From: Otatea glauca
Lineage: Eukaryota; Streptophyta; Magnoliopsida; Poales; Poaceae
Assembly: GCA_036346275.1 (NCBI GenBank)
Contig: CM070719.1
Span: forward strand, 16,967,185 to 17,031,184
Direction of reading: 5' to 3'
DNA length: 64,000 nucleotides
In this document: piece by piece, positions 1 through 12,419 of the stretch
Numbering within the stretch: position 1 is the first letter of the stretch
How the letters are laid out: the number at the start of each line of letters is the position of its first letter
Notes under the pieces: generated by a model
The model's input: the letters and a program-made list of their open reading frames with translations, nothing else
What the model was told of the DNA's origin: nothing
Database searches by the model: none
Translations under genes and position numbers: made by a program

Positions 1-1593
1 ATTTTAAAATGTAATTTATGCTTTGAAATTATGCATGCTAATTTATTTAAAATGAATTCAAATTAAATTTGGTAATGTAGCTAATCAACCCATATTGTTA
101 TTGTCACCATGAAATTATTATCTGTATGCCCTGAAATCCTTGTCACCCTAGGATTGATTGTATTTGTTGGATAATAATATGATGCCAACACGGGAGGCTA
201 GACCGTGAATAGATGCTTAGCCTTGCAACGAATCATGAACGATCTTTCGAGAAATACTACAATATTGACTAATGAAATATTGAATTTATTTTGAAAGTGG
301 TGTGATGATGCCACATGATGAGATTGAGGTACGGAGACCTGTATGGTTCTGTACCGATGTTGAGTTATTGCTGGCATGTGTTGCACAATAATCAACGGGG
401 TGGGAAATGATTTAGACTAGGGCAAGTGGCAAGAGGCTTTGTGCCAGGTGGGCCTGTGTGGCAATGGGTCGATGAGTGATGTGAGTCTGTGTGCCACTGT
501 TGAGTGTTGGAAGTCTTACCTTGGTCAGCTAAGGACTTCACCTTGCAAGTCTTTGAACTGAGTCACCCGTACAACCACATGTCTGGTATAGGACAAACCT
601 AGTTGATTAGGGTTCTGATATCTTTCCTCTGATACCTCGGGGTGACAGTACATGGGGGTGTATCTGTGTGGGGGAGCGTACCTGTGCTACGGCTTGGTGC
701 CCATCCAACGGTGTTGGCATGTCCTATCCTTCGGCTCTGTGTGAGGAGAGTGATAGTGAAGGCAATACCGGAGAGATTCATTGGTTAAGGTAGAGGTTCC
801 TAAAAGGCTTTGTTACGGACAATCACCTGTGTGGTGAGCGGCTGTATCTTATGGGTAAAGTGTACAACCTCTGCAGAGTGTCAAATCTATTCGAATAGCC
901 ATGCTCGCGGTATTGAGCATTGCTCGGGGATTACAGTCAAGGGTTAGATCTTCAAAAATAAAAATGTGGAAAGGGTGGCTGTGTGCCAGTGCTAAGAATG
1001 AATTGTTTAAGGCTGTGTGCCGAGAATCTTTGAGGAAAAACTATTTGAAGAACTTAGTATTATATATAACTATTTCACTTCTTTTAATCTAAAAAAAAAG
1101 ATGCTAGTTTAGAACTATCGTTTGAAGCAGAAGAACCAAGTAAGCTAATTCTTTGGAATAAGCCTTGCATGTAGTAATAGCACCGCATTCTGTGTATTAC
1201 TTGCTGAGTGCCTTGAGTACTCACCCCTCCTTGCCTATCAATCCCAACATCAGTGGAGGAGTCTACACCGGCCTGGGAGGAGGAGTTCATTGAAGATCCG
1301 GATAATTAGGGGGCAAGCCCAATCGGTTGCCTGTGGCAAGATAAAGGTTTCCACGAAGTTTACTTATTTTCCGCTGTTTTCTTTCTTGCTCTGATAATGT
1401 AAGCCCTGCGTGGCTGATTTATGTAAGGAGACCATAAGGTCATACAATTCAGTTTATATAAATGTTTGCACTATTTATGGTATCGCTGTAATGTCTGCAA
1501 TGTGCAACCCTGTAAAGACTGTGTGTGCCAGCGTGATCCTGGACTGGCATAGAATACACAGAGGGTCCGGATTCTCAGAATCGAGTCCCGACA
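1..1593 (+). mobile_element. Gypsy (Tekay-type) LTR, left part outside the window
   Basis: This is the right-hand part of a long LTR whose start lies beyond the window. It shares the layout of the complete Tekay-type LTR at 53704-56838: the gtcaccctagg block, the caagtggcaag block, the GGGTAAAGTGTACAACCTC block near 852 followed by ATTCGAATAGCC, and the terminal stretch GAGGGTCCGGAT...CCCGACA. The LTR therefore ends at about 1593. The bases that follow do not form a tRNA-Met primer-binding site, so this is either a 3' LTR or a solo LTR. It is clearly diverged from the copy at 53704 and belongs to a related, not identical, family. Small reading frames inside are not coding. Confidence 0.75.
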
Positions 1594-2689
1594 GGTGCCC
1601 TCGACCGCCGCCAGGGGCGCTGCCCCTCGGACCCCGGAGTCGTAGGATTGTTTTTGTTTAACTCATTTTTGCAGGAAATTATGTGAAATAGTATGGCCTA
1701 TGTGTATGTGATGCATGTAATTTTCGCATGGCCTGCGTGCTGTGTCAAGCCATAAGGCTATTTAAATTGTATAACGACCTGCGTGTCAGCTTGTGATGCT
1801 TCAAACCCTCATGTAAAATTCATTATCAAAAGTTGTAAGGCGCTGCATCCATAATGATGAAGACGATGGTATCAAGCATTATGAATAGGTGAACAATCAA
1901 GCAAGGTGGCTAGGTGAACAAACAAGCATAATGATGGAGATCTTAATGCTAAGGGCCATGCTATTTCACAACTTATTTTGTTTTTCTGTGGATGTGTGTT
2001 TAATCCTTGCTATTTTCTTTATGCTCATTGCATGTGATGCCATGTTCACAGTAGATATTGTTCATCCCTATAATTAAAAATTTTAAATCAAAATGTCCAT
2101 CCAATTGTTGCACCTATCAAGAATTTAGATCATTTTTGATATGACTGCCAAAGTAGTATATCAATGGCTATCTTAGTAGATGATAGGGATGTGTAAGACA
2201 CATCACGCATAACAATGGTAAATTTAATCAAGCTATCAAAACGGTTTTGGGCTTGAGGACATAAGTGATTGTGATTAGATCTCAGTAATGAAGGAACCTA
2301 TACAAGACAATTGGTGTCTAGGGAAACACATATGAGGCAAGTTTCTTAATTGGCACCCGAAAACGGGAAGTGCTCCCTCCCTCGTGTGAGCCCTAGGGGC
2401 AGGTTGACCTGACCATGAGTCAAGTTGACGGAGACATTCATTACTTGTTTTCATACTCAACAAACAAGAGTTACATAAGATGTAATTAGCAAAGGTGTTG
2501 CTTACCTATGTCATTAAATTTCTAGCAGTGATGCCAAAGCTCACTAGTGTTTGATGAATATGGATCTTGAATACTCACTATGTGTCTATAAAAGGGACAT
2601 AAAATAGGAGTGTCTTTCATTAAAATGTTAAATAAAAGTTTTACATAAACATAGTGCTTAGAATCTTTGCATGTTTTTGTTGTAGTTCA
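1594..2689. other. Unassigned intergenic sequence
   Basis: No gene is visible. The first 50 bases contain a GC-rich imperfect palindrome (GGGGCGCTGCCCC near 1615). The rest is AT-rich, with only short random reading frames. The part from about 2080 to 2689 may include the degraded leader of the Angela-type Copia that follows, but I find neither a primer-binding site nor an LTR end there. Confidence 0.6.
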
Positions 2690-3540
2690 ATGGCACCTTC
2701 TCCTACTCCTACTACACCTGGTTTTGCTTTGAGATCGGTTTTGGAAAGGGAAAAATTTAATGGAACTAATTTTGTTGATTGGTATCGCAACCTGAGAATT
2801 GTTCTCAAGCATGGAAAGGACTATGTTCTAGAGAATCCAATTCCTGATGAACCAGCCGAAAATGCTCCACGCAATTTGAAGGTTGAATATGAAAAGCATG
2901 TTAATGCTTCTGTAGGGGTCAGCTGTCTCACGCTTGTCACTATGGACTCTGAGCTCCAAAAGCAATATGAGGACCAGGATGCTTACAATATGATAGTAGG
3001 CTTGAAGGGCATGTTTGGGAATCAAGCAAGAGCTGAGAGGTATGGTATCTCAAAGCTTTTATTTGCTTGTAAGCTGGCTGAAGGCAGTCCGGTCAACCCT
3101 CATTTGATCAAGATGATTGGTTACATTGGGAGATTGGAAAAGCTTGAGTTTCCCCTTAGCCTCGGTTTGGACACAGATGTTATTCTCCAGTTTCTGCCAC
3201 AGAGCTTTGAGCCATTCATTATGAATTTTCATATGAATAGCATGGAGAAGAGCCTAACCGAACTACATGGGATGCTCAAGGCTGTCGAGGAAAGCATTAA
3301 GAAAAAACCCAATCATGTGATGATGGTTCAAAAAACAACTACATTCAAAAAGAGGAAGGCTAAGGCTGGGGGAACGGGAAAGAGCAAGGGCAAGGCTTAA
3401 GATGAGATCGCAAGCCTCAAAACTAAGCTTCAGAAGCTTAAAGTTGGCCCTCAACCTGATACCCAATGCTTCTATTGCAAGAAGTCAGGACATTAGAAAC
3501 GAAACTGCGAAAAGTACCTGGCAGATAAGAAGAATGGAAA
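2690..3540 (+). pseudogene. gag: Angela-type Copia gag pseudogene
   Basis: Gag forms the virus-like particle and packages element RNA. The reading frame is open upstream to 2654, but the family start is most likely the ATG at 2690, opening MAPSPTPTTPG. The capsid region follows: FNGTNFVDWYRNLRI, LVTMDSELQKQYED, QARAERYGISK and ELHGMLKAVEESIKKKPNH. The frame stops at 3398-3400, yet coding similarity continues into a CCHC zinc knuckle (CFYCKKSGH, near 3472). There a second stop, TAG near 3494, falls where a tryptophan codon is expected. A G-to-A change would explain it. The protein cannot be made intact. Confidence 0.8.
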
Positions 3541-6500
3541 TGTGATTTCCACTTCAGGTATTAATGTTATAGAAATTAATCTTGCTACTTCTTTACTCAG
3601 CTCATGGGTATATGATACCGGTTTGGTTGCTCACATTTGCAATTCGATGCAGGGGCTGATAAAGAGTAGAGACTTGGCAAAAGGAGAAGTGGATCTTCGT
3701 GTGGGGAATAAAGCAAGAGTTGCTGGCCTTACCGTTGGCACATACCCATTGCATTAGTTTTAGAACTCAATAATTGTTATTTTGTTCCATCTTTGAGTAG
3801 AAACATTATTTCATCTTCTTGTTTGGATCATGAAGGTTATGATTTCAGAATAAAGAACTTTGTTTGTTCAATATTTTTGAATGATATGTATTATGGTCGT
3901 TGCCCCATGGTGGATGGGTTGTACATCCTTGAACTCGAAGAAAACATGTCTATAACATTAATGTAAAAAGGCCTCGGCCAAATGATTTGAACACTACCTT
4001 TTTATGGCATTGTCTCTTAGGTCATAGAAATGAGAAGCGCATGAAGAAGCTCCATGGTGATGGACATCTAACCTCATTTGATTTTGAATCATTTGAAACA
4101 TGTGAGTCTTGTTTACTTCAAGATGACAAAAGCCCCTTTCACAGGTTTTAGTGAGAGAGCAAGTGAATTATCGGCCCTAATACATACAGATGTATGTGGA
4201 CCAATGAGCTCGACTGCTAGGGGTGGGTTTCAGTACTTTGTAATTTTTACCGATGACTTTAGTAGATATGGATATATCTATTTAATGAGGCATAAATCTG
4301 AAACTTTTGAAAGGTTCAAAGAGTTTCAGAACGAAGTACAAAATCAACTTGGCAAATCAATAAAACACTTACGATCAGATCGTGGTGGCGAATACTTGAG
4401 CTAAGAGTTTGGTGATCATCTAAAGCAATGTGGAATCGTTCCGCAACTTACTCCGCCAGGAACGCCTCAATGGAATGGCGTGTCCGAACGACGAAACCGA
4501 ACTTTATTAGATATGGTTCGGTTAATGATGAGCCAAACAGATCTGCCATTATCGTTTTAGGGTTTTACTCTAGAGACAGCTACGTTCACTTTGAATAGGG
4601 TCCCATCAAAATCCGTTTAGAATGCGCCATATGAGATATGGACCGAGAGAAGACTCATGTTGTCATTTCTCAAGATATGGGGATGTGAGGCTTATGTAAA
4701 ACGTTTACAATCGGATAAACTCGCACCTAAATCAGAAAAATGCTTTTTTATGAGGTATCCTAAAGAAACAAAAGGATATTACTTTTACAAAAGAAACGAG
4801 AACAAAGTTTTTGTTGCTCGAAATGGTGTCTTCTTGAAGAAAAAGTTTCTTTCAAAAGAAATCAGTGGGAGTGATGTGTATCTCGATGAAGTTCGAGAAT
4901 CACATGAATATGTTAAGCTACCACTGAACCTTCACAAGATGTACAAAGTGTTGTACAACCTGTGGAAGAGACACTAGCCCCACGTAGGTCGGGAAGGCCG
5001 TGTCATGTACCTATGAAGAATGACATATTATTGTTGGACAATGATGAGCCCACAACTTATGAAGAAGCAATGATGGACCCAAATTCCGAAAAATGGCTTA
5101 AAGTCATGAGATCCAAAATTCAATCCATGCATGACAATCAAGTTTGGAACTTGGTCGATTCTCCTGATGGTGTAAAAACCATTGAATGCAAATGGATTTT
5201 CAAGAAGAAGATAGACGTAGATGAAAATTTTCAGATCTATAAGGCACGGTTGGTGGCAAAGGGTTTCAAACAAGTTCAAGGAGTTGACTATGATGAAACC
5301 TTCTCACCGGTAGCCATGCTCAAGTCTGTCCGGATCATTTTAGTTATTGCTGTATATTTTGATTATGAAATATGGCACATGGATGTCAAAACAGCCTTCC
5401 TTTATGGGAATCTATCCGAGAATGTATACATGATACAACCTAAAGGTTTTGTTGATCCTAAATATGCTAAAAGGGTATGCAAGCTTTAAAGATCCATTTA
5501 TGGGTTAAAGCAAGCATATCGGAGTTGAAACATTCGTTTTGATGAAGTAGTCAAAGGGTTTGACTTTATCAAAAACGAAGAAGAGCCTTGCGTTTACAAG
5601 AAGGCTAGTGGGAGCGCACTTGTGTTTCTGATTTTGTATGAGGATGACATATTATTGATCGGGAATGATATTCCTATGCTTAAAGATGTTAAGACTTCAT
5701 TGAAAAGGAGTTTATCAACGAAGGACTTGGGAGAAGCATGCTATATCTTGGGCATAAAAATCTATAGAGATATATCAAAAAGGTTAATTGGATTAAGTCA
5801 GGAAACGTACATTGACAAGATATTGAAAAGGTTCAATATGCATGAATCCAAGAGAGGTTTCATGACAATGTCACATGGCATCAGTCTTTGCAAAAATCAG
5901 TGTCCTTCGACAACTGATGAGCGAGACAGGATGAGCAAGATTCCATATGCTTCAGCTATTGGGTCTATTATGTATGCCATGATCTGCACGCGCCCAGATG
6001 TCTCATATGCTCTAAGTGTCACGAGCAGATACCAAGTGGATCCTAGTGATGGTCATTGGATAGTCGTAAAAAATATCCTGAAGTACTTGAGAAGAACTAA
6101 GGGTATATTCCTTGTTTTTGGAGGTGAGGAAGATCTGGTTGCAAAGGGTTACACCGATGCAAGCTTCCAAACTGACAAAGATGATTTTCGATCGCAATCC
6201 GGGTTTGTGTTTACACTAAATGGAGGAGCAGTAAGCTGGAAGAGTTCCAAGCAAAACACGGTGGCCGACTTTACGACAGAAGCGGAGTATATTGCGGTTT
6301 CGGAGGCCGCAAAAGAAGCTGTGTGGATTAAGAAGTTTATCATAGAGCTTGGTGTGGTCGCTAGTGCCTCTAGTCCAATGGACATCTATTGTGATAATAG
6401 TGGTGCCATTGCATAAGCTAGAGAGCCTAGATCTCATCAGAAGTCTAAACACATACTCCGACGCTTTCACCTTATTCACGAGATTGTGGATAGAGGTGAC

Positions 6501-6620
6501 GTGAGAATATGGAAAGTACATACGGAAGCCAATGTGGCCGATCCATTGATAAAGTCACTGCCACAGCGTAAGCATGAGGCACACACAAGGTCTATTGGTA
6601 TTAGATACTTAATTGATTGA
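3541..6620 (+). pseudogene. pol: Angela-type Copia pol pseudogene (PR-INT-RT-RH)
   Basis: The fragments are collinear. Protease is at about 3605 (WVYDTG, catalytic D-T-G). Integrase core is at 4180-4520 (HTDVCGPM, then RSDRGGEY, then SERRNRT). The integrase C-terminal and linker region is at 4650-4975. Reverse transcriptase runs from 5090 (KWIFKKK, ARLVAKGF, MDVKTAFLYG) to the active site near 5635. RNase H is at 6130-6420 (TDASF, TEAEYIAVSEA, YCDNSGAIA). The catalytic box reads YEDD instead of YVDD. Stops interrupt the frame at several places, for example 3755, 4402, 4558, 4618, 4975, 5487 and 6414. The natural stop is at 6618-6620. This is a dead copy; pol-derived enzymes normally copy and integrate the element. 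Confidence 0.8.
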
Positions 6621-6639
6621 CTCAAGTGCAAGTGGGAGA

Positions 6640-7975
6640 TTTTTAGTGTTATGCCCTTGAGGCAATCATTTAGATGATTGTAACATGACTATGTTTATGA
6701 ATAATAATATGATTATTGGTCCAATGAATGTATATCATTGTATTGATCAACAAATATGTGACATGCTTATGAAGCTCTTTACTTATTGATGTAATTCGAT
6801 AAATATGTCTGATCGTATATCATCGTATAGGACAACAATGAATAGATTAGCACATGTAGTGATCGATGATCATGCTTCATAGATCATGGGATATGGAGAT
6901 ATCATCTATACATTGTGGACGCATGTTGAAGAACATGGGTTAGATAGACCCGCTATAGGACACTGCGAGAATGTTACATTCTTATGTGTCATCAGTGTAT
7001 CTCATACATAATAGATGTATGATCCTTAGATCTGAGATTGTCATATTCCCTATATGTGTAATAGTTTTCCTTGGGGCTATCAAACACTACTTCCTAACCG
7101 GATAGTTATAAAGGTAGCTTTCATGTTTACTATGAAACGTGCAGAGGGAAGTGAGCAGTCAAGATGGAATTTGCCACTCCAATGAAATGGAGCTATATGA
7201 CATGGCCACTCGTGTGATATGATTAAGGAAGTGCATGGCCATGCCGTGATTGAGGAGTCAATCACAGCTTATTAATATATCACGGATACGAGAGATGGAT
7301 TGAATCATCAAAGGATGACATGCTTCTCGCCTTGAGTTCAATCTTCATATACTTGGCAAAGGTGTTATTACATGAGTACTTTTGATATGTTCTGTTCGAT
7401 TTGATCATAGTATGTTTGGGAGTTGGCATGCTTTGCAAGGAGCCGCTACCAACTATTGGATTGAAAAGGAGTTTTTCGAATCCATGTCCAAACGTACGTG
7501 AACCTGCAGGGTCACACACTTAATGGGCTGGGTCGCATTATTTCGACTAGATCCGTAATTAATGGACCTTGTAGGCTTAGCACACTGATGGGCCCTGATT
7601 TAGGGTTTCATCACGTGGCTATTTAAGGAGTGGAGGAGGGTGGGCGCAGGGTGTACTTTTCCACGGTTTAGAAGTGTTTCACCCGAAACCCTAGCTTCCT
7701 CTCTCACTGCCCCTGCCGAGCAACCAGGTGCTTGCACACCGACGCACAGCGTTCCATCCCTGGACGTGTGGACTACTGCGGTGACGCTGTTGTGACTGCG
7801 GCGTGGGAGGACGATCCACTCCATCGACTCAATGACTGCGGCGAGAACGATCCACTATATCGACGCGCGAAGGATTCAGCAACTGCGCGTCTAGTGGTAA
7901 TCTAATCTATGATCCCCTTCTTGCGAGCAGCTTTCTGGTTATGCGGTAGTTTTTTTTGTGCTAGCGTAGCATACC
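6640..7975 (+). mobile_element. 3' LTR of the Angela-type Copia (approximate right end)
   Basis: The LTR follows the polypurine tract AAGTGGGAGAT (6630-6640). The expected terminal TG has degenerated, since the first bases are a T-run before GTGTTATGCCC. A TATA-like TATTTAAGGAG lies near 7619, followed by about 350 bp of probable R/U5 containing repeated GACTGCGG motifs. The end near 7975 is estimated from the change to a pyrimidine-rich tract and is not defined by a target duplication. Confidence 0.55.
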
Positions 7976-9225
7976 GCGTTCCTCTTCACTTCTTTCTTTC
8001 CTTTTCCTCTTTCCCCTTTTCTTCTTCTCTTCTTTCCCCTGTACGTCGACTCTTTCTCTCCACTTCTTCTTCATGCACCGATATCCTCTCTCTCCTCCTT
8101 CCTCTGCTATTCGCCCCTCTCTCCTCTTCTCGCTCTCTCTCCCCCTATCCCTTTCTCAAGCCGCCCTAACCATATCCGGCCATGGGCCGCCGGGTCCTGA
8201 TGGATCCCGTCATTGACCGGGCCGCTAGCCACCAGATCTTTTGGATATGTTGCTGGCTGTGACAAATGCTACCCACCGAGGTGCCACCACCCTTACTCTG
8301 CTCCTCTAGGGCATCACCACCTCAAGCGACCGCCATCGGCATTGTCAGGTCGAGCCACGCCTCCTCAAGCTATTGCTGCTGCTGCGTCGCCGATCCAGTC
8401 TGGGCCGCCGATGTCTACGTCATCGCTCTGGGCCGACACTCACATCTTCCCGTAGCGCTAGCCGCCTCCTATGTCATCATCGGTCTACTTGAGAGCCACC
8501 TCCGTCTGCATCGTCTTGACTTGAGGCCATTGCCATCCATGCCACCTGCCTCATCACCCTCACCTTTGTCACATGCATTGTGCTTCTCCTCCTGGGTGTC
8601 GCCGTCCTCAAGCCGTGTAGCTAACACATCGCTAGCCTTGCCGTGGTTGAGCCCGATGTAAGCCCTGCTTCACTGTTAGGAGCACAGCACAGTCTACTGG
8701 GACATCGTGCGCCACTCTGATGTCACCGCTTCTCCACTTGGGCACTGGCCACCCTTGCCGGATTATGTGTGCTGCGCACGGCCCTTGTGTAGGTCAAGCC
8801 ATGCCCCCCTCCATCACGTTCCTCCATAGCAATGCGCAGTCTCACTAGCCCGATGTTGACTGCCACTGCCACTCTCTACCTCTTATCAAACTTGCTCAAA
8901 CTAACTTGCATGCATAGCTAGCTAGCTATTTCAAATATCGACACATCATTTAATTACCTTTGTAAAATAGAGGACGGGTTCTAAGATATATAATTTTACT
9001 TCTGATACCTTCTTCCATAATTAAGAGCTTTCAATTCCCTAGTTAGGAGACATACATTTAAAACATCAACAATAATATCGAATTAACTAATGCAATAAGT
9101 ATAAGAGTAGAAGCATTAACAAAATTGAGGAATTAAATGATCTTAAAGAAACATCTATCTTTTGACTAACTAATTAAGTACTAACAATGACTCCAAATCT
9201 CTAATTAGGTTAGGTGTTAATTCCA
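7976..9225. other. Pyrimidine-rich tract and unassigned GC-rich sequence
   Basis: Positions 7980-8170 are almost pure C/T on the plus strand, resembling the leader of another retroelement or a promoter-proximal tract. Positions 8170-8880 are GC-rich, with short overlapping frames that show no recognisable domain and no consistent frame. From 8890 the sequence is AT-rich. I see no gene. Confidence 0.6.
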
Positions 9226-9441
9226 TTCGTGGATATGTGGTTCGGGCAAGTTCCTAAGCTGTTATACAACTCCAAAGAAAATTTCGGCAGCATCTCCCCA
9301 CTGTTCTCCAAATACACGTCTCGACAACAAGTTAAGAGGGTGTGTATCCAGATAACACCAGGGAGATGCTACTAAAATTAATTTTCTCTGTAGTTGTACA
9401 ACAGCTTAAGTAGGAACTTGCCCGAACCATATATCCTCGAA
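9226..9441. repeat. Foldback inverted repeat (MITE-like)
   Basis: Two arms of about 70-80 bp face each other. The left arm (9226-9300) contains GGTTCGGGCAAGTTCCTA. The right arm (9361-9441) contains its reverse complement, with further matching blocks GCATCTCCC/GGGAGATGC, AGCTGTT.TACAACT and AGAAAATT. The arms are separated by about 60 bp. They differ by several substitutions and small indels, so the hairpin is not recent. No clear target duplication or family terminal motif was found, so I leave the superfamily open. Confidence 0.75.
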
Positions 9442-9954
9442 CTGTCTAAAAAACATGGGCAATTCAAGAGTTTTTTTATAAACATGTCATTTCAGTATAT
9501 TTATAAACAAGCACCCTCGAACGAGAGACGTAAGTTGCGCAGCCTAAACCCTAACAGTCATAATATTACAGCAACAATAATTTCAGATTAACACGAGAGT
9601 ACTAAAAAACAGATAAATGGATGTGTGTTTGTGAAATAAAGGGTGTGAAATCTGATAGAATACATACAATTCCAGTTCAACCTAAACTCTCTTTGCGACA
9701 TATTGAAGGGATTTAAAAGAATGCTCACCTTTTGAAAAAAACCACAAATGAGGAAAAATTAGGGGGAAATCTTCTTAAGCTAGGGCTTCAACTTTACCCT
9801 CTTAACACTCATCCTCGAGAATTCCATAATTTCTCAACCAAGTATTGGTTCCAACCAGAGTATATTGTGTTTTTTGGGGCAGTGGTGGCTTTTTTTTCCC
9901 TCTAGAACAACAACAAAGGAGAGTTCAGTCCGAGGGTATATATAACCTAGCGAG
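9442..9954. other. Unassigned sequence
   Basis: AT-rich sequence without a recognisable gene. The right part probably belongs to the CACTA element whose terminus lies at 10155. Confidence 0.5.
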
Positions 9955-10155
9955 GCACATCACAATCGATTCTCACATAAGAACCGATTATGATGTGCTA
10001 TGCACATTACAATCGGTTCTCATGTTAGAACCGATTGTGATGATTCCCCACCAATTATTTTACACCTCGTCGAATCATCTACCATAATTGTTTTTTCTGA
10101 GAAGTTAGGAACCGATTCAGATAAAACGATAGTGTTGTACCATTCTATAGTAGTG
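9955..10155. mobile_element. CACTA element terminus with subterminal hairpins
   Basis: Read on the minus strand, the sequence begins CACTACTATAGAATGG at 10155, the terminal inverted repeat of CACTA (En/Spm-like) transposons. Inside lie two palindromes built from AATCGGTTCT/AGAACCGATT. One is at 9955-9998, with both arms ending in GCACATCA/TGATGTGC. The other is at about 10003-10043. A further half-site GAACCGATT lies near 10110. Subterminal repeats of this kind are transposase binding sites in the family. The opposite terminus was not found in the window, so this is one surviving end. Confidence 0.75.
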
Positions 10156-10564
10156 AGTGGAGACATAGAAGGGGCATGGAAGGATATAAATTAGAAACTT
10201 ATGATTGGGAGGTCGGAGTAACTTTTTGTGGCATAATGACAATTTTTCTCTATAAATTATGAAGGGGGTACGTGGATACACTTGCTCGGTTGATTGTGTT
10301 TTCACGATGCTATAAACTGAATACTTCACTTTTAACGTTATTTAAAATTTTAAAGAAAAAAATAAAAATCGGGACAGACCGGCCGTTAAAACGACACGCA
10401 ATCTTTGGTATTGGGTATCAACGTTGCCTCTCCAACCAACTGTCCAATGCACAAAGACGGAAGCACGCATGATGGGCGCAGGCTAAGAACATAGGACCAT
10501 GAGCAGCTGAATAGAGTATTCCCTTCCAGCCAACTAAACGGTATGTGTTATTCATGTATGTATG
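10156..10564. other. Unassigned sequence between transposons
   Basis: No gene or recognisable repeat. The last bases form the 8-bp target duplication TATGTATG of the hAT element that starts at 10565. Confidence 0.5.
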
Positions 10565-10575
10565 TAGGGGTGAAA

Positions 10576-10775
10576 ATGTAACGGATAATTCCCGTCCGAT
10601 CCAGAGCTGGATTTAACCGGACCCGGGAAGTAAAACGGATATCGCGTCGGATTCGGATCCGGATAGTTGAAAACAGATATCGGATTGGATTCGGAGCGTG
10701 TACTATCCAAAAAATATGGGTCAGGAACCGGATATCAGGTATTCGGATATCCGGATATCTGGTCCCAAGGCCCAA
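10576..10775. repeat. Left subterminal repeat region of the hAT element
   Basis: Many copies of GGAT, CGGAT and the palindromes GGATATCC/GGATCC occur in both orientations (for example near 10650, 10676 and 10740-10763). They mirror a similar cluster before the right end. In hAT elements such repeats bind the transposase and are needed for excision. Confidence 0.65.
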
Positions 10776-12419
10776 GGGTTACCGACTTACCGCGCGGTGC
10801 AAGGCCCAACCCCCATTCAGCCATTCCCAAGGCCCAAGCTGTATCCGCCTCTGGTGTCTCAGACCCCGTCCCGTCCCGAGTCTCCCGACTCCCATAGTCT
10901 AGACTCTAGATCTAATTCCTCTAAACTTCTGAAGCCAAGTCCCGACGCTCCCGTCCCCCAGCCTCAGCGGCCGGCTGCCATGAGCCACCGGTGCTCCACC
11001 TCCCCCGAGCCCCGACGGCATCAACCTCCACCGACCAGCGCGGCAGCGCCTCCCTCCCTTCTGGCCCATCCGGTTGTCACCCTAAGCCCTAAGCCCCTAA
11101 CTCCCTCGACTGGTGCTCCCCTCAGCGGAGACTCCCCCCGACCGGCGGTCCGGCGCTCCCCCAGCGGCGACATCATCATCTCCAGCGTCTAGGCCCATGA
11201 CGGAGGTAAGAACTAGAGCTAGAGTTTGATGTATGCAAGTTTTTATGTTTCTTAGAAAATCATGAAGCGAAGAATTAATTTTTTGACTTTGGTTATGGAA
11301 TTAATTTGCGCGATTGCTTCTGGAATTGTAGACTTGTAGAACAAGAGAGTTCAATTGAGGAATTGTGGTTGTGGTGAGATACTTATTTTTAACAATATTT
11401 TTTGTACAATAACGGTGATTGATGATCTGAATTAGGTTAGAGTTTAAAGTCATTGGTGTATCAAAATTTGGTGCATTTATTTTCTTTTTTGCAACTTCAC
11501 AGAAGGTATATGAAAATAAAAGTGATTTCCCCTTGGATGCTCAAACAAAATATAAAAGTAAAAACAGGAATTCAAACCTGGTTTCCTTGAGCTCTTCATC
11601 AAGATCCTTTTCTGATTCTTTTATCTGCAGAACCATGGATAGATAATCTGCACATTCAATAGGGAAACTTCCATGTTGTTAGATAGTTACATCCCAGATT
11701 TGTGTTGTTTCAACTTCTTCCCAGATTTGTGTTGTTTAGGTTGATATTTCCTTACAAATGTAAACACAACCACCATTTTGTCATCACTCTAATTATCTTT
11801 CCTGTCATCTCTTTTGAAGATAATGATCTGTTTTGACAGATAACAATCAGTCCTTATGTTTCCAAAAGAAGAGCGAGTAGAAGTTTTTGGTGGATAATTT
11901 GTGAGCTACGGAATGCATTTTCTGATGCATTCATTTCAGGAATATGGTAGGAATTAGCTAGCAAAAAGTACAAGATCTAAGCCCACACACTGGTACGTGA
12001 ATGTCTAATGGGAGACAGGGAGCAATAGAAGAAGCTAATACAGGGAAGGGTGAAAATATACTTCTCCATATGCTAACTGTTGCTCCAATGCATCGGATGT
12101 TATGACCCAGACTTTTGGACAGCCATCTGCCACCAAAACTTCAACCTACGTTGGTGGAAGAACCAGCATAAGAAACCTCTTGTTGACATTACATACATAA
12201 TATCTGCTATTTGATATGATCTCATTCCATGTTCATTTGCTTCAAAAATCACATAATATCTGCATCTTTTTTCATGCCAACATATACTGTGCTTTCAGAT
12301 TTTGCTAAAATGGGAATCCCCTCCACAAACAGTTCTTTCCCAGTTTACTTATGTCGTGTAGATTTGTATTGTTAAATATCTTTGTTTATTTCAATGATTT
12401 TTCCTATACTAGGAAGAGT

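Larger units (their letters stand above)
2690..7975 (+). mobile_element. Angela/BARE-like Copia retrotransposon, decayed, no 5' LTR found
   Basis: Gag, protease, integrase, reverse transcriptase and RNase H follow in Copia order, then a polypurine tract and a 3' LTR beginning with the ATGCCCTTGAGGCAATCA block typical of the Angela/BARE/WIS lineage. The gag opening (FNGTNFVDWYRNLRIVLKHG) is also characteristic of that lineage. No matching 5' LTR or tRNA-Met primer-binding site is present upstream, so the 5' end is deleted or replaced. Many in-frame stops show it is old. The right end is approximate because no terminal repeat partner exists in the window. Confidence 0.75.

Noticed and set aside
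10698..11192. Proline-rich 164-codon frame in the hAT element
   Set aside because: No domain and no start context. It overlaps the terminal repeat region and looks like GC-rich leader.
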